From: Thermus oshimai DSM 12092
Lineage (GTDB): Bacteria > Deinococcota > Deinococci > Deinococcales > Thermaceae
Length of the DNA: 43,503 bases
Reading direction: 5' to 3'
NCBI RefSeq assembly: GCF_000373145.1
Contig: NZ_KB890604.1
Coordinates: 2,501-46,003, forward strand
Below are positions 15,096 through 23,174 of the stretch, piece after piece. The stretch's first letter is position 1. Each line of letters opens with the position of its first letter. The notes under the pieces were generated by a model. The model was not told the origin of the DNA. It saw only the letters and a list, made by a program, of their open reading frames with translations, and ran no database searches. Made by a program: the position numbers and the translations under genes.

Positions 15096-15916
15096 GTGGC
15101 CACCGCCTCTTCTAGGCGGAAGCCCAGCCTTTCGTAAAGCTCCCGGGCCTCCTTCTCGTGGTCGTGGGCCCGAACCCTTAAAAGCCTCGCCCCCTTCTTC
15201 CGGGCCAGCTTGGCGGCCTCCGAGAGGAGGGCCCGCCCGATCCCCTGCCCCCGGGCCCGGGGCACCACCCCGATGTAGGCCACGCTGGCCTCGTCCCCCT
15301 CCACCTCCACCTCCGCCATCCCCACCGGGGTTTCCCCCTGGTAGGCCACCAGGAGGTGGACGCCCGGGTCCTGGAAGTGCTCCCGGAGCTCCTCGTCCGT
15401 CCAGCGGAGCCTTAGGGCCCAGCCCTCCTCGCTTTCCCGGTAGAGCTCCCGGTAGACTCCAGGCCCAGGGAAGCCCTTCCGGATGGCCACCCCCTTGGGG
15501 GGCGGGTAGTCCAGGCCCTCCGGGGCCTTCACGTAGAAGTAGGTGAGGTGGAGGAGAGAAAACCCCGCCTCCTCCAAAGCCTTCCTCAAGGGGTGGTTTT
15601 CCGCTTGGGGAAAGGCGTAAAGCCGTTCGGCCCGAAGGGCCTTGGCCCGCTCCTCCGCCGCCTGGAGGAGGGGGAGGAGGTCTTCCGCCCGGTAGGCCAG
15701 GGGGCCTTCCAGGGCCGCCCCGTCCCAGAAGGGGTAGAGGCCCACGTACCCCTCCACCTTTTCCCGGTGGAGGACCAGGCCGTCTTCCAGCTCCTCCGCC
15801 AGGCCCTCGAGGTCCCGGGCCTCCGGGGCCAGCACCCTGGGGCCCCCCTCCCCGTCCAGGTGGCGGAGGAGGTCCAAGAGGCCCGGGAGGTCCTGCCGGG
15901 TGACGGGCCGGATCAT
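15065..15916 (-). CDS. GNAT-family N-acetyltransferase, likely two GNAT domains
   Basis: A 283-residue protein. The C-terminal half is a clear GNAT fold: VAYIGVVPRARGQGIGRALLSEA is the acetyl-CoA site, followed by LLRVRAHDHEKEARELYERLGF. The N-terminal half (RPVTRQDLPGLLDLLRHL and later RLYAFPQAENHPLRKALEEAGF) looks like a second, degenerate GNAT repeat, as in MshD-type tandem proteins. The substrate is unknown. The ATG at 15916 follows the phosphatase-like gene by 9 bases on the same strand. Its tail overlaps the deacetylase gene. Confidence 0.85.
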   Translation of the reverse strand: MIRPVTRQDLPGLLDLLRHLDGEGGPRVLAPEARDLEGLAEELEDGLVLHREKVEGYVGLYPFWDGAALEGPLAYRAEDLLPLLQAAEERAKALRAERLYAFPQAENHPLRKALEEAGFSLLHLTYFYVKAPEGLDYPPPKGVAIRKGFPGPGVYRELYRESEEGWALRLRWTDEELREHFQDPGVHLLVAYQGETPVGMAEVEVEGDEASVAYIGVVPRARGQGIGRALLSEAAKLARKKGARLLRVRAHDHEKEARELYERLGFRLEEAVATYAKELRASR

Positions 15917-15925
15917 GCCCCCAGT

Positions 15926-16570
15926 TTACTCCTTCGGGAGGGGCCCGAGGTTCAGGGCCTTCACCACCCCCTCTTCCCCGTAGAAGTCCACCACCGTAAG
16001 CCGGGCGTAGTCCTGCTCCACCCGCAAGCCCTCCTCCGGGGGAAGGGGCAGGGCCAGGCTTAGGGCGGCGCGGTTTAGGGTGCAGTTCCCGATGAGGAGA
16101 ACGGCCTGCCCCCGGTGCCTCTCCAAGAGGCCCTTCACCGCCTTTTTCCCCCGCTCCCAAGCCGCAAGGAGGCTTTCGCCCCCAGGGGGCGCGAAGCCCG
16201 CCTCGTCCCGAAGCCAGCTTTGCACCTCCTCGGGAAAGCGGGCCTCCACCTCGGCGAAGCTCAGGCCCTCCCAGGCCCCCCAGGCCCGTTCCCGAAGCCC
16301 GGGGAGGAGGGTGTGGGGAAGGCCCAGGGCCTGGGAGAGGAGCGCCGCCGCCTCCTTTTCGGCAAGGCTGTCCGCCGCGTAGAGGTGGGCCAGGGGGTAG
16401 GGGGCGAGGAGGGGAAGGAGGGCGAGGAGGGCCCTCCGCCCCTCCTCCGCCAGGGGCAGGCCGGGGTGGCTGTAGAGGAGGTGGTGGGGGTTTTCCACCG
16501 GCCCCGCACGGGTGAGGAGGAGGGTGGTCTTGGGGTGGGGGCCTTGCAGGAAGTGGGCGAGGAGGCCCAT
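15926..16570 (-). CDS. Histidine-phosphatase-fold protein lacking catalytic residues
   Basis: A 214-residue protein with the phosphoglycerate mutase-like histidine phosphatase layout. Retained pieces are LRERAWGAWEG, FAPPGGESL and the spacing of strands. The catalytic residues are changed: the RHG motif is R21-A22-G23, the second histidine in the usual V-S-H-G-G block is Asn163 (IGNCTLNRA), and the usual S-D-x-x-R-A-x-x-T-A block reads AADSLAEKEA, so its arginine is lost. The frame is intact with native codon use, so it looks like a maintained pseudoenzyme rather than a pseudogene. The ATG follows TATTTT by 6 bases (leaderless). Confidence 0.8.
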   Translation of the reverse strand: MGLLAHFLQGPHPKTTLLLTRAGPVENPHHLLYSHPGLPLAEEGRRALLALLPLLAPYPLAHLYAADSLAEKEAAALLSQALGLPHTLLPGLRERAWGAWEGLSFAEVEARFPEEVQSWLRDEAGFAPPGGESLLAAWERGKKAVKGLLERHRGQAVLLIGNCTLNRAALSLALPLPPEEGLRVEQDYARLTVVDFYGEEGVVKALNLGPLPKE

Positions 16571-16575
16571 GCCCC

Positions 16576-16582
16576 TAAAATA
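16576..16582. promoter_or_regulatory. Overlapping divergent -10 elements
   Basis: TAAAAT (16576-16581, plus) lies 6 bases before the GTG of the lipid kinase gene. On the other strand TATTTT (16582-16577) lies 6 bases before the ATG of the phosphatase-like gene. The two hexamers share five base pairs, so one melted region could serve both directions. No good -35 is seen for either. Confidence 0.6.
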
Positions 16583-16587
16583 CAGGG

Positions 16588-17499
16588 GTGGAAAGGTGGG
16601 TCATCGTCAACCCGGCGGCGGGCCGGGGGAAGGTGGGGCGGCTTTCCGGGGCCATCCTGAAGGCCGCCCGGGACAAGGGCGCCAAGGCCTTCCTCACCGA
16701 AGGGCCGGGCCACGCGGCGGAGCTTGCGGGGAAGGCCCCCCCTGGGGCCCGGGTGGTGGCCGTGGGGGGGGACGGGACGGTGCACGAGGTCCTAAAGGGC
16801 CTTGCGGGCACGGACAAGACCCTGGGGGTGGTGCCCATCGGAAGCGGGAACGATTTCGCCCGCATGCTGGGCCTAAAGGGCCTCCCCTGGCCCCTGGCCC
16901 TGGAGCACGCCCTCTTCGCCCCGGAGGAGGCGGTGGACCTGGGCGTGGTGAACGGGGAGCCCTTTGGGGCCTCCCTGGGCCTGGGGTTTGACGCCCTGGT
17001 GGCCAAGAAGGCCCTTTCTGCCCCCCCCTTCCTCCGGGGCATGCCCCGCTACCTCTACGCCCTCTTCGCCGTCCTGAAGGACCTCCGCCTGCCCGAGGGG
17101 CGGGTTTTTCTGGACGGAGAGGAGGTCTACAGGGGGCCTCTCCTTCTCCTCGCCGCCATGAACGGCCCCGCCTACGGGGGCGGCATCCCCATCGCCCCCA
17201 TGGCCGATCCCCGGGACGGGCGGCTTGCCGTGGTGCTGGCGGGGCGGTTTTCCCGGCTGGGGGTGGTCCTCATCCTGCCGCGGCTCCTCCTTGGCCGGCA
17301 CCTGGGGCATAAGGAGGTGCGCGCCTTCTCGGGGCGGGTTTTGGAGGCCCACTTTGCCGCCCCCGTCCCCGCCCATGCGGACGGGGAGCTTCTCCCCGAG
17401 GCCGAGCGTTACCGCGCCGAGATCCACCCCCTGGCCCTAAAGGTGGTGGGCCGCCGGGCCCTGGAGAAGGGGCCCAAGCTCAGCCCCCTCGGGGCTTAG
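16588..17499 (+). CDS. Diacylglycerol/lipid kinase (DagK/YegS family)
   Basis: A 303-residue lipid kinase that phosphorylates diacylglycerol or a related lipid alcohol using ATP. The catalytic domain shows VNPAAGRGK, VVAVGGDGTVHE (nucleotide and metal site) and PIGSGNDFAR. The C-terminal beta-sandwich follows, with PAYGGGIPIAPMADPRDG. The start is GTG 16588, 6 bases after TAAAAT. Along with plsX this is a second phospholipid enzyme in the window. The last 4 bases overlap the convergent TPR-like gene. Confidence 0.92.
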   Translation: MERWVIVNPAAGRGKVGRLSGAILKAARDKGAKAFLTEGPGHAAELAGKAPPGARVVAVGGDGTVHEVLKGLAGTDKTLGVVPIGSGNDFARMLGLKGLPWPLALEHALFAPEEAVDLGVVNGEPFGASLGLGFDALVAKKALSAPPFLRGMPRYLYALFAVLKDLRLPEGRVFLDGEEVYRGPLLLLAAMNGPAYGGGIPIAPMADPRDGRLAVVLAGRFSRLGVVLILPRLLLGRHLGHKEVRAFSGRVLEAHFAAPVPAHADGELLPEAERYRAEIHPLALKVVGRRALEKGPKLSPLGA

Positions 17500-18452
17500 A
17501 GGCGGAAGGGGGTCCTGAGCCCCGCCAGGGCGATGGCCCGGGCCTCCTCCGGGGCGAAGGAGAGGGCCAGGACCCCCCGGTAGGCCCTGAGGGCCCGCTC
17601 CCGTTGCCCCGAAAGGTCCAGGAGTTGCCCGAAGCGGGCCAGGACGTAGCCCGGAAGGTAGCCCGGGTGCTGGAAGTCCATGCGGAAGACCTCTTCCATA
17701 AGGGCCAAGGCGTCCTCCCACTGCCCCGCGGCCAGGTAGATCTGGGCCGAGAGGAAAAGGGCCTCCGGGGTGCCCACCTCCAGGAGGCCCTGGAGGAGGG
17801 CCGCCCAGTCGTCCTCCTCCTTAAGCTGCCAGGCCCGGTCCAAAAGGGCCCGCACCCGCTCTTTCTCCGTGGGGGTGTGGGGGGGGAAGGTGGCCCCGGG
17901 GAGGGCTTTCAGAAGGAAGGGGTAGTCCAGGAAGTCCGCCACCACCGCCCCTTCCTTCCCCTTTAAGGCCTCCGCCACCCGGGCCATCCGGCGGGCGCGG
18001 AAGCCCGTGGCCGGGCCTTCGCCGAAGGCCTCGGCGAAGCCCCGGTATACCCCTTGGACTTCCTCCCAAAAGGCCCGGTCCGCCAGGACCTCGGGGGTGA
18101 GGGGCCGCCGGAGGAGGGCGAGCAGGGCCTCATCAAAGGCCCCCATGCGCTCCAGGTGGCGCGCCCCCAAGGGGTGCTGGGCCAGGGCCTGGCGGAAGGC
18201 CTCCGCCTCCCCCTTGAGGTGGGCCTCCCCGTCCAGGGCCACCACGGGGATCCCCCGCTCCTCCGCCCAGGGGAGGAGGTGGAAGAGGAGGGGGTCCTCC
18301 TCCCGCCAGGCCCCCCCCTCGAGGCCCTCGGGGCTGTGGGAGGCCAGGTAGAGGGCGGAAGGGGCCTGGGCCTCGAGGATGGCCAGGACCGTGGCCGCGT
18401 TGTAGCGTGGGTGCAGGATGTGGAAGGGCCCGAGGGAAGGCAGGAGCACCAT
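17496..18452 (-). CDS. TPR-like protein of unknown function
   Basis: A 318-residue protein. The N-terminal part (LGPFHILHPRYNAATVLAILE, then ALYLASHSPEGLEGG) looks like an alpha/beta domain; I do not recognise it. The C-terminal 120 residues form helix pairs resembling tetratricopeptide repeats (ALFLSAQIYLAAGQWEDALALMEE, then LARFGQLLDLSGQRERALRAY). The ATG at 18452 follows a TAAGAT -10 by 7 bases; an ATG at 18461 overlapping that -10 is the alternative. It is divergent from the MFS transporter gene. Confidence 0.7.
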   Translation of the reverse strand: MVLLPSLGPFHILHPRYNAATVLAILEAQAPSALYLASHSPEGLEGGAWREEDPLLFHLLPWAEERGIPVVALDGEAHLKGEAEAFRQALAQHPLGARHLERMGAFDEALLALLRRPLTPEVLADRAFWEEVQGVYRGFAEAFGEGPATGFRARRMARVAEALKGKEGAVVADFLDYPFLLKALPGATFPPHTPTEKERVRALLDRAWQLKEEDDWAALLQGLLEVGTPEALFLSAQIYLAAGQWEDALALMEEVFRMDFQHPGYLPGYVLARFGQLLDLSGQRERALRAYRGVLALSFAPEEARAIALAGLRTPFRL

Positions 18453-19641
18453 CCTCACCATCTTAGACCTCCGCGAGCGGAACTACCGCCTGGCGGTGGT
18501 GAACGGCTGGCTGGTCTGGCTGGGGGACACCTTTTTGAACCCCAACATCGTCCTTGCCGGGTTTGCCGCCAAGCTGGGGGCCCCCGCGAGCCTCATCGGC
18601 CTCCTCCCCGCCCTCCTCCAGGCGGGGGGGATGGTGCCCCAGGCCTTCTTGGCCCCCTGGGTGGCGCGGCTTCCCCGGAAGATCGTCCTCTACCGCAAGG
18701 TGGCGGCCCTGAGGCTCCTTGGGGTCCTCCTCATGGCCCTTTCCGCCTTTCTCCTTGGCCCCTGGCCCCACCTCCTCTTCCTGGGGTTTCTCCTGGGCCT
18801 CCTCCTCAACGCCCTCTTCACCGGGGTTTCCAGCCTGCCCTTCTGGGAGGTGGTGGCCAAGACCGTGCCCATGTCCAGGCGGGCCGCCCTCTTCAGCGCC
18901 CGCAACCTGGTGGGGGGGCTACTGGCCTTTTTGGCGGGGTTTTTGGTGCGGGCCATCCTGGCCCTGCCCCTTCCCTTTCCCCTGCCTTACGCCCTCCTTT
19001 TCGCCCTGGGGGCTTTGGCCTTCGGGGCGGGGTGGTACCTCTTCGGGCTCACGGAGGAGCCCAGGGAAGAGGCCCCGCCCCAAAAGGTGGACCTCCTGGC
19101 CCCCTGGCGGGACCCGGCCTTCCGCCGCTACCTGAGGGTGCGCCTTCTTTTGGGCCTTGGGGGCATGGCGGAGCCCTTTTACGCGGTCTTTGCGGTGCGG
19201 AGGCTGGGCCAGGGGGCGGAGCTTGGCCTTTACCTTTCCCTCTACGCCCTCTCCTTCACCCTCTCCAACCTCCTCTGGGCCCGGATGGCGGAGCGGGGGT
19301 CTAAAGGGGTGCTCCAGGCAGGGGCCTTCCTGGCTGTGGCCACGCCCCTTCTGCCCTTCCTCCTGCCCCCCTCCCTCTTCGGGGTGGTCTTCCTCCTCCA
19401 AGGGGCCTACCTGGCCGCCCTTGGCCTCGCCACCACCACCTACCTCCTGAACCTGGCCCCCAAGGGGGAGCGGAGCGCCTACATCGGCCTGGCCAACACC
19501 CTGGCCGGGCTTTTCGCCTTTTCCAGCGTGCTGGGCGGGGCCTTGGTGGACCTCTTGGGCTTTCCTGCGCTTTTCCTGGCGGCCTTTGCCTTTTACGCCT
19601 TGGCCCTTTGGGTGGGGCGGAGACTTCCTCAGGAAGGCTAG
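18418..19641 (+). CDS. Major facilitator superfamily transporter
   Basis: A 407-residue membrane protein with 11-12 hydrophobic helices and the MFS loop-2/3-like LPRKIVLYRKVAALR. The substrate is unknown. The start is unclear: ATG 18418 is the only ATG/GTG/TTG upstream of the conserved-looking RERNYRLAVVNG, but it lies 35 bases inside the divergent gene. The next GTGs (18496, 18499) would remove that segment. The first 15 codons up to residue ILD may therefore not be translated. A GC-rich hairpin follows the stop. Confidence 0.85.
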   Translation: MWKGPREGRSTILTILDLRERNYRLAVVNGWLVWLGDTFLNPNIVLAGFAAKLGAPASLIGLLPALLQAGGMVPQAFLAPWVARLPRKIVLYRKVAALRLLGVLLMALSAFLLGPWPHLLFLGFLLGLLLNALFTGVSSLPFWEVVAKTVPMSRRAALFSARNLVGGLLAFLAGFLVRAILALPLPFPLPYALLFALGALAFGAGWYLFGLTEEPREEAPPQKVDLLAPWRDPAFRRYLRVRLLLGLGGMAEPFYAVFAVRRLGQGAELGLYLSLYALSFTLSNLLWARMAERGSKGVLQAGAFLAVATPLLPFLLPPSLFGVVFLLQGAYLAALGLATTTYLLNLAPKGERSAYIGLANTLAGLFAFSSVLGGALVDLLGFPALFLAAFAFYALALWVGRRLPQEG

Positions 19642-19688
19642 GCGCCTTTGCGGTGCAAAATCTCCAGGGCTCTAGGAAAGCCTGGGGC

Positions 19689-19716
19689 CCCCGCCGAAGC
19701 CTTTGCTTCGGCGGGG
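19689..19716. terminator. Strong hairpin between MFS and toxin genes
   Basis: CCCCGCCGAAGC (19689-19700) pairs perfectly with 19705-19716 around a CTTT loop, a 12-pair stem. It sits 47 bases after the MFS stop and 3 bases after the toxin stop on the other strand, so it can end both convergent transcripts. Neither side has a clear T-run. Confidence 0.65.
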
Positions 19717-19719
19717 TAC

Positions 19720-20103
19720 TTACCAGATCCGCTCCACCCCGTAGCGGTCCAGGATGGCGTCCTTGCTCACCAAGGCCAGCCCTTCCTCCCGGGCCTGGGC
19801 CACCAGGAGGCGGTCAAAGGGGTCCTTGTGGTGCCAGGGCAGGGCGCGCACCGCCGCCGCATGGACCAGGCTGACGGGGAGGGGCAAAAAGGCTTCGCTC
19901 CGAAAGACTTCCGCCAGGAAGGCCTCGAGGTCCTCGGGAAGGTCCAAACGGCCTAGGCTCGCCTTGATGGCCATCTCCCACACGCTGGCCGCGCTGACGT
20001 AGACCTCTTCCCCTTCCTCCACCGCCCGGCGGGCCTTAGGGGAGAGGCGGGGGTCGCCGGTGAGGAAGTAGAGGAAGGCGTGGGTGTCCAGGAGGAGCTT
20101 CAC
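19720..20103 (-). CDS. vapC: PIN-domain toxin (VapC-like)
   Basis: A 127-residue PIN-domain ribonuclease, the usual VapC size, which cuts tRNA or rRNA when free of antitoxin. Acidic residues expected for metal binding are visible: DTHAFLYFLTGD (Asp near position 6), ASVWEMAIK (Glu), DPFDRLLVAQA and SKDAILDRY. The GTG start overlaps the antitoxin stop (GTGA), the standard antitoxin-first order. It is probably an active type II toxin-antitoxin pair; nothing nearby suggests a plasmid or phage. Confidence 0.9.
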   Translation of the reverse strand: MKLLLDTHAFLYFLTGDPRLSPKARRAVEEGEEVYVSAASVWEMAIKASLGRLDLPEDLEAFLAEVFRSEAFLPLPVSLVHAAAVRALPWHHKDPFDRLLVAQAREEGLALVSKDAILDRYGVERIW

Positions 20104-20333
20104 AGGCCGAAGGCCTCCGCCATCTCTTCGGGCAGGGGGGCGTCAAAGTCTTCCCCGATGCGGATCTGGCCTTTGTACCGCCCGAAAAGGCGCTTCCGCC
20201 CCTCCTTCGGGTAGGGGACCAGGAGGGCCACCGGCTCCCGCCCCCTCATGAGGACCACCTCCTCCCCCAGGGCCACCTTGCGTAGGAGACGGGAGAGCTC
20301 GGTTTTGGCCCGGTGAACGGTGACCTTCTTCAC
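20100..20333 (-). CDS. Antitoxin (Phd/YefM-like)
   Basis: A 77-residue antitoxin. The N-terminal half VHRAKTELSRLLRKVALGEEVVLMRGREPVALLVPY matches the Phd/YefM DNA-binding fold, and the C-terminal half (LPEEMAEAFGL) is the toxin-binding tail expected to be disordered until bound. The ATG at 20333 follows a GGGGGGG purine run. It lies first in the pair, 68 bases from the thrS start, with an inverted repeat and direct repeats in between that could be its operator. Confidence 0.88.
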   Translation of the reverse strand: MKKVTVHRAKTELSRLLRKVALGEEVVLMRGREPVALLVPYPKEGRKRLFGRYKGQIRIGEDFDAPLPEEMAEAFGL

Positions 20334-20346
20334 CCCCCCATCTTCT

Positions 20347-20372
20347 GGCTAAGGGCTTGGCTAAGTCAAGCC
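20347..20372. promoter_or_regulatory. Candidate toxin-antitoxin operator
   Basis: GGCTTG (20354-20359) and CAAGCC (20367-20372) form an inverted repeat with a 7-base centre, and GGCTAAG occurs twice in direct orientation (20347-20353, 20359-20365). On the minus strand TTGACT (20370-20365) could be a -35 for the antitoxin gene. The site is 17 bases before the thrS -10, at the place of the thrS -35. Confidence 0.5.
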
Positions 20373-20388
20373 TCTCCGGGGGAAGGGA

Positions 20389-20394
20389 TATAGT
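20389..20394 (+). promoter_or_regulatory. -10 element of thrS
   Basis: TATAGT, close to consensus TATAAT, is followed by GAAGGGC and the thrS ATG 7 bases on, so the mRNA may be leaderless or nearly so. GAAGGG could also act as a weak Shine-Dalgarno. No good -35 is visible; the expected position (20366-20371) lies in the toxin-antitoxin operator candidate. Confidence 0.6.
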
Positions 20395-20401
20395 GAAGGG
20401 C

Positions 20402-22381
20402 ATGACGGTCTACCTACCCGATGGGCGGGCCCTCGAGGTCCCCGAGGGGGCCACCGCCAAGGATGTGGCCGAGCGCATCGGGCCGGGCCTGGCCCGGGCG
20501 GCGGTGGGGGCCATCGTGGACGGGGAGCTTTACGACCTCTTCAAGCCCCTCCCCGAGGGGGCCACGGTGCGCATCCTCACGGAGAAGGACCCCGAGTACC
20601 AGCACCTCTTCCGCCACACCCTGGCCCACGTCCTGGCCCAGGCGGTGAAGGAGTTCTTCCGGGAAAAGGGCTACGATCCCGACCAGGTCCGCCTGGGGGT
20701 GGGGCCGGTGATCGAGAAGGGCTTTTACTACGATATAGAGGCCCCCGAGCCCATCTCCGACGAGGACCTCCCGGCCATTGAGGAGAAGATGCGGGAGATC
20801 CTGAGGCGGGACCTCCCCTTGCGTCGCTTCGTCCTCCCCCGGGAGGCGGCCCTCGCCCGCTACCAGGGCAAGGACCCCTACAAGACCGAGCTCATCCTGG
20901 ACCTGCCCGAAGGGGAGGAGATCAGCTTCTACCAGCAGGGGGACGAGGCCTTCGGCTTCACCGACCTCTGCCGGGGGCCCCACGTCCCCTCCACCGGCCG
21001 CATCCCCCCCCACTTTCGGCTCACCCACGTGGCCGGGGCCTACTGGCGGGGGGACGAACGGCGGCCCATGCTCCAGCGGGTCTACGGGGTGGCCTTCCGC
21101 ACCGCGGAGGAGCTTAAGGAGTACCTCTGGCAGCTGGAGGAGGCCAAGAAGCGGGACCACAGGAGGCTCGGGCGGGAGCTGGAGCTTTTCCTCATAGACC
21201 CCATGGTGGGGAAGGGGCTCGTGCTTTGGCTTCCCAAGGGGAACGTCATCCGGGAAGAGCTCATGGCCTTCATGCGGGAGGAGCAGATCCGCCGGGGCTA
21301 CCAGCTGGTCACCACCCCCCACATCGGTTCCCTGGAGCTCTACAAGACCTCGGGCCACTACCCCTACTACGCGGAAAGCCAGTTCCCCCCCATCAGCTTC
21401 AAGGAGCGGGGCGAGGAGGAGGAGTACCTCCTAAAGCCCATGAACTGCCCCCACCACATCCGCATCTACGCCTATAGGCGGCGCTCCTACCGGGAGCTTC
21501 CCTTGAGGCTTGCGGAGTTCGGCACCGTCTACCGCTACGAGAAGGCGGGGGAGCTTTTGGGCCTCACCCGGGTCCGGGGCTTCACCCAAGACGACGCCCA
21601 CATCTTCTGCACCCCCGAGCAGGTGAAGGAGGAGTTTTTGGGGGTTTTGGACCTGGTCTTAAAGGTCCTCTCCACCCTGGGCCTTAAGGACTACCGGGCC
21701 CGCATCGGGGTGCGGGACCCGAAGAGCGATAAGTACGTGGGGGACGAGGCCAAATGGTCCCTGGCGGAGCGGCAGATTGAGGAGGCCGCCCTGGAGGCGG
21801 GCCTCCACTACACCGTGGAGGAGGGGGACGCGGCCTTCTACGGCCCCAAGCTGGACTTCGTGGTGAAGGACGCCCTGGGGCGGGAGTGGCAGCTTGGGAC
21901 CATCCAGGTGGACTACAACCTCCCCGAGCGCTTCGGCCTCACCTACGTGGGCCGGGACGGGGCCGAGCACCGCCCCGTGATGATCCACCGGGCCCCTTTT
22001 GGCTCCCTGGAGCGCTTCATCGGCATCCTCATCGAGCACTTCGCCGGGGACTTCCCCCTTTGGCTTGCCCCGGTGCAGGCGGTGGTGGTCCCCGTTTCCG
22101 AGAAGCAGGAGGACTACGCCAAGGAGGTGGTGGAGCGGCTCAAGGCCGCGGGCCTCCGCGCGGAGGCCGACCTGAGGCCCGAAAGGATGCAGGCCCGGAT
22201 CCGGGACGCGGAGGTGGCCAAGGTGCCCTACGTGCTGGTGGTGGGGGAGCGGGAGAAGGCCGAGGGGGGGGTGAGCGTGCGCCGCCGCCACCGGGGGAAC
22301 CTGGGGAGCATGCCCCTTTCCGCCTTCCTGGAGGGGGCCCTTAAGGAGTACCGGGAGAAGCTTCTGGAGTCGGCGTTCTAA
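20402..22381 (+). CDS. thrS: Threonyl-tRNA synthetase
   Basis: Class II aminoacyl-tRNA synthetase of 659 residues. It has an N-terminal TGS domain (TVYLPDGRALEVPEGATAKDVAE), a second editing domain (RHTLAHVLAQAVKEFF) and the catalytic core. Zinc ligands are Cys in MNCPHHIRIY and His in DDAHIF and HRAPFGSLERF. An anticodon domain follows (APVQAVVVPVSEKQEDYA). The ATG at 20402 gives the family N-terminus; a TTG 45 bases upstream would run through the promoter. No T-box was seen. The next gene starts 1 base after the stop. Confidence 0.97.
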   Translation: MTVYLPDGRALEVPEGATAKDVAERIGPGLARAAVGAIVDGELYDLFKPLPEGATVRILTEKDPEYQHLFRHTLAHVLAQAVKEFFREKGYDPDQVRLGVGPVIEKGFYYDIEAPEPISDEDLPAIEEKMREILRRDLPLRRFVLPREAALARYQGKDPYKTELILDLPEGEEISFYQQGDEAFGFTDLCRGPHVPSTGRIPPHFRLTHVAGAYWRGDERRPMLQRVYGVAFRTAEELKEYLWQLEEAKKRDHRRLGRELELFLIDPMVGKGLVLWLPKGNVIREELMAFMREEQIRRGYQLVTTPHIGSLELYKTSGHYPYYAESQFPPISFKERGEEEEYLLKPMNCPHHIRIYAYRRRSYRELPLRLAEFGTVYRYEKAGELLGLTRVRGFTQDDAHIFCTPEQVKEEFLGVLDLVLKVLSTLGLKDYRARIGVRDPKSDKYVGDEAKWSLAERQIEEAALEAGLHYTVEEGDAAFYGPKLDFVVKDALGREWQLGTIQVDYNLPERFGLTYVGRDGAEHRPVMIHRAPFGSLERFIGILIEHFAGDFPLWLAPVQAVVVPVSEKQEDYAKEVVERLKAAGLRAEADLRPERMQARIRDAEVAKVPYVLVVGEREKAEGGVSVRRRHRGNLGSMPLSAFLEGALKEYREKLLESAF

Positions 22382-22382
22382 G

Positions 22383-23174
22383 ATGCGTGCCCGCTCCACC
22401 ATCTTCACCCTGTTCCTGGAGTACGTGTACCCCGAGCGCCAGGCCCCGGTGCGGGCCCTGGTGCGCATGATGGCCGCCCTGGGCTTTTCCGAGGCGGCGG
22501 TGCGGGCGGCCCTTTCCCGGAGCGCCAAGCGGGGCTGGGTGAAGCCCGTGCGTGCGGGCCGGAGCGCGGCCTACGCCCTTTCCGACCGGGTCTACTGGCA
22601 GGTGGAGCAGGTGCGGAAGAGGCTTTACGGGGCCCCGGCCCCCTGGGACGGGCGCTTTCTCCTGGTCCTCCCCGAAGGCCCCAGGGTGCGGGCGGAAAGG
22701 GAGCGCTTCCGGCGGGAGATGGCCCTTTTGGGCTTTGGCCTCCTCCAGAGCGGGGTCTACCTGGGGGCGGGGGTGGAGGAGGGGGCGGCCTCCGAGCTCC
22801 TGGGCTTCTACCGGGTGAAAGGGCTCCTCTTCCGGGCGGAGCCCCTAAGCCCCAAGGAAGAGGTGTTGAAGGCCTTTCCCCTGGAGGAGGCGGCCCGGTT
22901 TTACCGCGCCCTGGTCTTCCCGGTGGCCCCGGAGGACCCCGAACGGGCCTTCGCCCTCCTCACGCGCCTGGTCCACGAGATGCGCAAGGCCCTCTTCCTG
23001 GACCCCGGCCTCCCCGAGGCCCTTCTCCCCGAGGGCTTCCCGGGCCTCGAGGCCCGGCGGGCCTTCCTGGAGGTTCGGGCGGCGCTTTACCGGGCAGCCC
23101 TCCCCTTCCTTAAGGAGGTGGGGCTTTCCCCCTCAGGCGCTCTCATGGAGGCCCCGGTAGGCTTTAGGGGATGA
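22383..23174 (+). CDS. PaaX-family transcriptional regulator
   Basis: A 263-residue protein with the PaaX layout. The N-terminal winged helix reads RSTIFTLFLEYVYPERQAPVRALVRMMAALGFSEAAVRAALSRSAKRGWV (landmarks ALGFSE and SRSAKRGW). PAPWDGRFLLVLPEG and ALLFG-like LGFGLLQSGVYLG belong to the central domain. PaaX proteins repress phenylacetate catabolism in response to phenylacetyl-CoA, but here the neighbours are a solute-binding protein and thrS, so the regulated pathway is not evident. The ATG is 1 base after thrS; the stop overlaps the next gene (ATGA). Confidence 0.86.
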   Translation: MRARSTIFTLFLEYVYPERQAPVRALVRMMAALGFSEAAVRAALSRSAKRGWVKPVRAGRSAAYALSDRVYWQVEQVRKRLYGAPAPWDGRFLLVLPEGPRVRAERERFRREMALLGFGLLQSGVYLGAGVEEGAASELLGFYRVKGLLFRAEPLSPKEEVLKAFPLEEAARFYRALVFPVAPEDPERAFALLTRLVHEMRKALFLDPGLPEALLPEGFPGLEARRAFLEVRAALYRAALPFLKEVGLSPSGALMEAPVGFRG

